Source of the DNA: Acanthamoeba sp. SK_2022b
Taxonomy: Eukaryota > Discosea > Longamoebia > Acanthamoebidae
Direction of reading: 5' to 3'
DNA length: 13,569 nucleotides
NCBI GenBank assembly: GCA_027943245.1
Contig: JANDJZ010001096.1
Location: 1 to 13,569, forward strand
The number at the start of each line of letters is the position of its first letter. Within the stretch, counting starts at the first letter, position 1. The position numbers and the translations under genes were made by a program. Below the pieces are notes generated by a model. That model ran no database searches and was not told where the DNA came from. It saw only the letters and a list, made by a program, of their open reading frames with translations. Below are positions 9,311-13,569 of the stretch, one piece after another.

Positions 9311-10994
9311 CGACCACCGACAGGGCGGAGGTGGATTGGAGGTACATATCGCCCAAGAGAATTGAGAGAATTGAAAGAGAGAGAGAGAGAGAGAATAGAG
9401 GAAAAAGCCCACGCGTTGGCAACAGTGTGTGACGCGGTGTGCGGTGTTGCTCCCACCGTTGCGGCGGGCCAACAAGCTCTGGGCGGGGTAGGGAGGGAGG
9501 GAGGGTCAAGAGTACCCTTGGGTCCAAAGCCGACCTGCTTCAAGAAGGGGCTGAGCTTCGAAACGATGCTGTCGTATCTGTCCTTGGACCACTGGACGCT
9601 CTTGTCGTCCATCTTGTTGATCACCACGACCAAGCGGCTGACCCCGAGGGTCTTGGCCAACATCGTGTGCTCTCTCGTCTGGCCACCCTTATCGAAGCCT
9701 GCCTCGAACTCGTTGATTCGCGCCGAGATCACCAGAATGCCCACGTCCGCACACGCCGCTCCGCCAATCATATTGGGCACTAGCAAGCGCACAAAGAATG
9801 ATGGATGGATGGATGGATGGATGGATGGATGGATGGATGGATGGGGGGAAGGGGGGGAGAGAGAGAGAGAGAGAATGAGAACGAGAACGAGAGAAGAGAG
9901 AGAGAGAGAGAGACGAGGGCGGTCCAATTGGTTGAGTGCGCGTGTGGGTGTGACACCACACCCACCCGAGGGGCGACTGCGGTACCATAGTTCTTGTGGC
10001 CGGGTGCGTCCAAGATTGTGAAGCGGCGGGTCTCGGTGGTGAAGTTCGCGCGGCCCACCTCCACAGTTTTGCCCTGCGTGCGGTAAGGCGAGGGTCAACG
10101 GACGGCTGGCTGGGGCCGCTGTTGGCTGCCAATGTACGCGCGCGCGCCGCACTCCCTCGAAAGAACGCGCAAAGATGGGGTACGCGCGCACCTTGGCGCG
10201 TTCGTCTTCGTTGGTGTCCATGATGAAGGCCAAATACCAACTGCCGCCAGCCTTCTCCTTGGCCTCCTTCTCGTACTTTTCGATCGTCCTCTGGTCCACC
10301 TGCCCTGTGAGGAACCTGTCTCCCACAGGCAAATGCACGTAGCCCTTCAGCCCTTGTGTGTTGTGTGTGTTGTGTGTGGCTCCTTCGCTGATCAAGGTTT
10401 GCGACGTACAAGAGATTGCCAGCCGTCGTGGATTTACCGGCATCTGAATTGGACACAACACAAAGGATGGAAAAAAGAAGTTCGAGGAGAACACATCAAG
10501 CAGTTGGCATCATACTACGGGTGGACATGAGGAGGAAAGAATGAAAAAAGAGGATGAAAGCGCATACCGACGTGCCCGATGAGCACGAGGCTGAGATGGT
10601 CCCGAGGATCAACGGCCTTTTTGGGGTTGCCTTCAGGGGTGGCGTCAGAGGCAGGAGAGGCCTCCTCCTCTCCCTGGGCGGGGTCCTCAGACTCGGGCGT
10701 AGATGTGGCTGCCGTTGTGGTCAGCGAGGGGGCTGCAATCGAAGTAGTAGTTTCGACATCAGCCGCTGGTGACTTGGAGGCCGCTGCTGGCTCAGTCGTC
10801 GCAACAGGCTTGGGTTCTTCGGCTACCTTGGCAGAGGCCGGCTTGAAGGCGGGCGCATTCACATTAAAGGAGGGCTTGAAGGCGGGCGCATTCACATTAA
10901 ATTTCAACTTGGAGGCGGCAGCCACGGGGGCGGGTTGTTCGGCAGTTGCCGAGGGAGTGGCGCTGGTGGAAGTGCTAGTGGGGTCGTTGTCCAT
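8465..10994 (-). CDS. SUP35: Eukaryotic release factor 3 (eRF3/Sup35/GSPT1), six exons
   Basis: This is the translation-termination GTPase that partners eRF1 in the cytosol. Exons in transcript order: 10994-10568, 10443-10410, 10315-10192, 10073-9986, 9779-9516, 9231-8465 (TAA stop). They join to 1704 nt, 567 residues, and every join restores family sequence. Seen: a low-complexity Ala/Thr/Pro/Glu tail (1 to about 125) with two tandem PAM2-like motifs (32-41, 43-52); G1 GHVDAGKST at 140-148; an eRF3-type [10 protein letters not shown] helix; G3 DAPGH at 217-221; G4 NKMD at 279-282; SGITGAN at 320-326; two beta-barrel domains; and the hallmark [11 protein letters not shown] at 540-550. [25 protein letters not shown] favours eRF3 over HBS1 or EF-1A. 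The start is the first ATG after an in-frame TAA at 11034-11036. The N-terminal tail is shorter than in yeast Sup35 and shows no obvious Gln/Asn-rich prion region. Exon joins were inferred by eye from frame and family alignment. Confidence 0.95.
9232..9515 (-). other. eRF3 intron 5 (284 bp) with (CA)n running into the 3' splice site
   Basis: The donor is G|GTACTC after codon K312 and the acceptor is ACACAG|AC. In the transcript sense an uninterrupted A(CA)37 tract (plus-strand TG repeat at 9233-9307) occupies the last 75 nt, so the repeat itself supplies the CAG acceptor. A CT-rich tract lies upstream (plus-strand GA at about 9376-9393). Splicing joins GPK to [14 protein letters not shown], as expected for eRF3. 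Confidence 0.85.
9780..9985 (-). other. eRF3 intron 4 (206 bp) with GGAT and GA microsatellites
   Basis: The donor is G|GTACCG after Y224 and the acceptor is TGCTAG|TG, restoring V225 and the PNMIGGA motif. On the plus strand it holds a GGAT tetramer array (about 9800-9844), a G-rich stretch, and GA runs (about 9857-9913). In the transcript these read as CCAT and CT tracts in the acceptor-proximal part. A perfect 9 bp stem with a 4 nt loop sits at 9944-9965, about 20 nt from the donor. Confidence 0.85.
10410..10443 (-). other. 34-nt micro-exon 2 of eRF3 carrying the P-loop
   Basis: Exon 2 is only 34 nt. It is bounded by a TTCAG acceptor (intron ends at 10444) and a GTACGT donor (intron starts at 10409). 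It supplies most of the codon for D143 and then [10 protein letters not shown], so intron 1 cuts the G1 motif between GHV and DAGKST. The join to exon 3 gives [14 protein letters not shown], the expected eRF3 sequence. Its length is not a multiple of three, so skipping it would both remove the P-loop and shift the frame. Confidence 0.85.
10830..10902 (-). repeat. Tandem duplication encoding two PAM2-like motifs of eRF3
   Basis: A 29 bp stretch is repeated exactly with a 33 bp (11 codon) period, copies at about 10840-10868 and 10873-10901. Each encodes [10 protein letters not shown] (residues 32-41 and 43-52). This fits the PAM2 peptide pattern L-N-x-x-A-x-x-F-x-P, which docks on the MLLE domain of poly(A)-binding protein, except that the leading Leu is Phe. 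Animal eRF3 also carries paired PAM2 motifs in its N-terminal tail. That these bind PABP here is inference. Confidence 0.75.
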
Positions 10995-11256
10995 ATTGGA
11001 ATTACTGAGCCAAAACAGCAGCTGCTCTTCTTCTTATCGGTCGTGGTGCGCTGTGCCGGTGTTGGTGTTTGCGCGAGGGACGGGTGGTGCCTTGCCGGGG
11101 GGGGGGGGTGAAAAGAAAGAAAATGCCCCGAATGCGTTTTTTTTCAGGTTACGCCCTTGTGGGCCTGTACAGCCCCCCCGTCCTCCTCCGCGACCCCCCC
11201 CTCCCCCCTTCTCTCCGGATGGGCAGGATGGTTGTTCACCACCTGGCTGGCGGTGG
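10995..11256. other. Intergenic spacer between AMPK gamma (3') and eRF3 (5')
   Basis: This 262 bp gap must hold the 3' end of the AMPK gamma transcript and the promoter and 5' leader of eRF3, since both genes lie on the minus strand. It contains a 12-base G run (11097-11108), an 8-base T run (11137-11144), C-rich stretches (about 11170-11210), and no clear TATA box or AATAAA on the minus strand. No gene is seen on either strand. Confidence 0.6.
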
Positions 11257-12048
11257 TCACCCCTCCCCAATCTCCTGCTCTTCCTCGTGCTGCGGCTGAC
11301 CGGTCGAAGCAGGAGGAGAAGCAGAAGCAGAAGCAGATGAAGAAGAAGTAGGGGCGGCGGGAAGAAAGGCCTTGAGGATGTCGGAGAGGGAGACTATGCC
11401 GAGGACCCGGCCCTGGGCATCCGTGGCGATGAGCCGGTGGACCTTGGTTTCGCTGAACCGCTGCAGGACCTGCTGGAGGGAGTCTCTGGGGTGGCACGAG
11501 TGGATGACTCTCTGCGTGCTGCGCCGGAGGAGGATGTCGCTGACGGGTCGGTCCAGGTCAGAGAAGGTGCGGCGCCGCGCGATGTCCACGATGTCCGAGT
11601 TGGCGTAGACGCCCAATGCGACGCCGCGCTCGTCGACCACGGGCACAGCGCTGATGTTGTGGCGCGCCAGCAGATCCAACACGCCGATCACTGGTGTCTC
11701 GGCGCTCACGGTGATCACGCCGGCAAAGGTACCGATGCCCAGCTCTTCGATCGACATCGCCAGCAGGTCCACCGCGCCGGCCAGGTTTTTGACGAGAAAG
11801 TTGTTGATCTTACGGTGCGTGATGATGTGCAGGATAGTGCGGTCCACCGGGTCCATGATCGGGAGTCGGTGAATGCGATGCTGCAGCAGCGCCACCGCTG
11901 CTCCGTGGAGGCTTTCCTCTGGCCGCACGGTGATCAGCGCGTCGCTCATCGAGCCTCCCATGATTCCTATTATTCGCCCCCAAAACAACCGCGGGGGGGG
12001 GGGCGTGCATACACGGGAGCCAGTCAGTGAGATGTCGAAGCGACGCTT

Positions 12049-12112
<64 letters not shown>

Positions 12113-12837
12113 GAGCCGAGAAGCAGCAAACGAAGCAGCCAGAGGCGGCGGCGATTCGGCGGGGGGGGAGGGAGCGTCCGTACGACGCCAGGTGCGTATT
12201 TCGTGCTCCTCGAGCAGCGGCGCGAGGTCAGCGCCAGGAGAGGCGGCGTGGAAGTGGCGCAGGATGTTCCTGAAGTCGGAAACCGTGATCATGCCCACGT
12301 AGTCCCCCGCTTCCGAGTCCCACAGCGGTGCCGATTTCACATCTAGATAGCCCCAAATCGATCATGCTATACGTCAGGTAACGGGGTTGGCTTCTCCCGC
12401 GTACGACGCGAGGAGTAGCACGGTTGTCGTTGTAGTTAGTAAACCGAGAGCAGAAAGAGCTGCACCGTTGTCAATCAGTGCGATGAAGGCGGCCTTAACC
12501 GGCAGAGCGGTGTCCAGGACCACTATCTTTCCGCTGACTGTCAAAGTGGGGCAAGAGGGTCAGCAGGTGTCGCCGCCTGGCAGGACACAGGCCTGATAGC
12601 ATCATCGCGGGGAGACGCGCCTGGCATGATATCGTAGCATTTGTGGGTAAGCAAGAACTGAGAAATAGTTTCGCGATCGAGACGTAGCTGCTCGGGCGAG
12701 ACTACGCGGGGGGGATTGAGCGCCATAGAGATGGAAGAGGCTGTGCTGAGGTCGCTGTTGGTGGCACTGCCAGCGTCCGTGCATTGGAGCTTGTTGTCTT
12801 CATCTTCTGCATCATCATCCTCCCCAAAATACCACAT
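11257..12837 (-). CDS. SNF4: AMPK/SNF1 gamma regulatory subunit (four CBS domains), four exons
   Basis: This is the nucleotide-sensing subunit of the AMP-activated (SNF1) protein kinase. Exons in transcript order: 12837-12621, 12537-12466, 12342-12184, 11966-11257 (TGA stop). They join to 1158 nt, 385 residues. After an acidic N-terminus (1 to about 50) come CBS1 (HKCYDIMP at 65-72, VVLDT, SAPLWDS at 100-106, SDF at 118-120), LEEHEIRTWR, CBS2 (IHRLPIMDP at 181-189, THRKI), CBS3 (NISAVPVVDERG at 253-264, NSDIVDIA) and CBS4 (VHRLIATD at 325-332, SLSDIL at 342-347). A Ser/Ala/Glu-rich tail (352-385) follows. Ligand-site Asp residues are present in CBS1, 3 and 4 (D119, D274, D345) and replaced by Arg in CBS2 (R201), as in animal gamma. 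The start is the first ATG after an in-frame TAA at 12853-12855. The exact exon 1/2 boundary is uncertain by a few bases. Confidence 0.93.
11967..12183 (-). other. AMPK gamma intron 3 (217 bp) with a dinucleotide microsatellite
   Basis: The donor is CGTC|GTACGG and the acceptor is AATAATAG|GA. The join reads TWRRIMGGSMSDALITVRPEESL, with the same spacing from TWR to the CBS2 ESL as in animal gamma subunits. It contains (CA)31 on the plus strand (12050-12111), so the transcript carries (TG)31 near the middle of the intron, plus two G runs. Confidence 0.88.
12343..12465 (-). other. AMPK gamma intron 2 (123 bp)
   Basis: The donor is AACG|GTGCAG and the acceptor is ATCTAG|AT. The join gives LIDNDVKSAPLWDS, matching family spacing (TNGVRAAPLWDS in animals). 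A CTGAC branch-like motif (plus strand 12373-12377) sits about 30 nt from the acceptor. Confidence 0.85.
12538..12620 (-). other. AMPK gamma intron 1 (83 bp), possible GC-AG intron
   Basis: Two joins keep the frame with identical length. A GC donor (CAG|GCGCGT) with acceptor TTTGACAG|TC gives MPVSGKIVVLDT, matching the P-V-S found in yeast Snf4. A GT donor (GC|GTCTCC, exon end 12617) with acceptor CAGTCAG|C gives MPGAGKIVVLDT. I prefer the first for the residue match and for its first-AG acceptor, but the donor is non-canonical. A CTGAC branch-like motif lies about 21 nt from the acceptor. Confidence 0.55.
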
Positions 12838-12935
12838 TCGAGTTCTCGACTTTTAATGTAATTTCTTTTCTTTATCCAAAAGAAAACCAATTTCGTTGGA
12901 GCATTTGTTTTCCTTTTCACTAAACGGAAAACGCG
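12838..12935. promoter_or_regulatory. Divergent promoter region between AMPK gamma and VPS37
   Basis: The two start codons face away from each other across 98 bp, so both promoters must lie here or overlap the leaders. The stretch is markedly more A/T-rich than the flanking genes and contains a plus-strand CCAAT (12887-12891) and several TTTTC/GAAAA runs. No TATA box is evident. That it is a shared bidirectional promoter is inference from the layout. Confidence 0.55.
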
Positions 12936-13569
12936 ATGCTGGGTCCTGCGCATCTTGTCGCCCCACCTCCTCGCACAATGGAGACAGTGGTAACCTTTCC
13001 GAGCCCCACACCTGGTGCCACAGGACAGGCTGCCGGCTACAGCGCCGCTCTCCCTCCTCTCCCTCGCACCTTTCCAGAAATTGACAACCTTCCGTATGTA
13101 TCTTCTCTTCACTTGTTCGCAATTCACCAGCGAGGGTTGGCGTTTGCCTGACTTTGGAGCCATATGTGGCCACATGCAGTTTGGGAGAGGTAGAGCGCAT
13201 CTTAGCTGACGAAGATGCGATGGACTACTTCTTCGAATCCCTCCAAGCGGTGAAGGCCCTCAGAGTTCATCGTGATCAGCTTCGCGACCTTAACGAACAG
13301 CTCGCCCGTGCGCTTGTTCTCTCTCCTTAATGTCTTCAACCCCCTACTCGGGAGGGAGCTTGCTTACGCTCGAATTCGTTAAAAGCAGATGACAACCTGA
13401 GCAAGGAGAAAGAGCTGCGAGAGCTCGTAGGCGAAGTTACCGTGTTGCACGATCAACTTGCCACCAAGCGTCGCGCCCTGGAGGCTCTCTTGCGGAGGCA
13501 GGAAGAAATCTCTCAGCGCTATGGTGGCAGTCTTTCGGCCACGCTTAAAGAGGCTTCCGCTCAAGCTGA
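12936..13569 (+). CDS. VPS37: VPS37-like ESCRT-I subunit (Mod(r) domain), 5' part, truncated by window end
   Basis: VPS37 is a subunit of ESCRT-I, which sorts ubiquitinated cargo at endosomes. Exons: 12936-13093, 13180-13307, 13389 to the window end, giving 155 complete residues and a partial codon. Residues 1-40 are Pro/Ala-rich. Then PPLPRTFPEIDNLPLGEVERIL (about 40-61), an acidic DEDAMDYFF, and a long charged helical stretch to QRYGGSLSATLKEASAQA, typical of Mod(r)/VPS37 proteins. The joins at P53 and H96 restore family-like spacing (FPEIDNL followed closely by the ERILADED helix; LAHDNLSKE, compare LARENLEKE in plant VPS37). ATG at 12936 is the first after an in-frame TAA at 12921; ATG at 12978 (residue 15) is an alternative start. 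The family call rests on motif pattern only. Confidence 0.8.
13094..13179 (+). other. VPS37 intron 1 (86 bp)
   Basis: The donor is CC|GTATGT and the acceptor is ACATGCAG|T. The result is NLPLGEVERILADED. A CTGAC branch-like motif at 13148-13152 is about 28 nt from the acceptor. A nearer AG (13130) would give a 37 bp intron and stay open in frame, but inserts a stretch not expected in VPS37. Confidence 0.75.
13308..13388 (+). other. VPS37 intron 2 (81 bp)
   Basis: The donor is GCCC|GTGCGC and the acceptor is AAAGCAG|AT. The unspliced frame hits a TAA within about 20 nt. The join gives EQLAHDNLSKEKEL, continuing the predicted helix. Confidence 0.82.

Noticed and set aside
8363..9365. Plus-strand frames across the eRF3 last exon (about 260 codons)
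   Set aside because: They are antisense shadows of a GC-rich coding exon whose minus-strand frame gives unmistakable eRF3 sequence.
12435..12441. Yeast-like TACTAAC branch point (minus strand) in AMPK gamma intron 2
   Set aside because: It lies about 25 nt from the donor and about 92 nt from the acceptor, too close to the 5' end. A CTGAC word nearer the acceptor is a better candidate.
13094..13130. 37 bp intron in VPS37 using the first AG
   Set aside because: It stays in frame but inserts about 20 residues not expected between FPEIDNL and the ERILADED helix. The 86 bp intron ending at 13179 gives family-like spacing and contains a CTGAC branch-like word.

Overview
The window looks like nuclear DNA of a GC-rich, unicellular eukaryote (protist). 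The last 5.1 kb holds three conserved eukaryotic housekeeping genes. All three are interrupted by short GT-AG type introns (about 81 to 284 bp) and use the standard code (TAA and TGA stops). I cannot name the species from the sequence.

Region 1 to about 8,430 contains no gene that I can support. It is a low-complexity satellite built from CAC, CCACAACA and CATCACCA type words. Its orientation flips repeatedly: blocks where the + strand is almost only A and C alternate with blocks where it is almost only G and T. Long ORFs here, rich in His/Thr/Pro on one strand and Val/Trp/Cys/Gly on the other, follow from a two-letter alphabet that hardly ever spells a stop codon. Embedded are a pure (CAC)n run (1-129), a GTGGT/GTGGC pentamer array (6066-6280), and islands of normal composition. 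Some islands are copies of one dispersed element: an intact-looking copy at about 7361-7582, a copy split by about 340 bp (5474-5543 and 5884-6026), and an inverted fragment (3372-3460). All three share an AATAAA followed by a short hairpin.

Region 8,465-10,994 (minus strand) is the translation termination GTPase eRF3 (SUP35/GSPT1 family). It has six exons, a complete GTPase and beta-barrel core, and an N-terminal tail carrying two tandem PAM2-like poly(A)-binding-protein motifs. Region 11,257-12,837 (minus strand) is the AMPK/SNF1 gamma regulatory subunit, with four CBS domains in four exons. Region 12,936-13,569 (plus strand) is the start of a VPS37-like ESCRT-I subunit, cut off by the window edge. 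It diverges from the AMPK gamma gene across a 98 bp gap.

The three genes work in separate processes (translation termination, energy sensing, endosomal sorting). Their proximity reflects compact gene packing rather than a pathway cluster. The three longest introns are each enlarged by simple repeats, so microsatellite expansion affects the gene-bearing part as well as the satellite.
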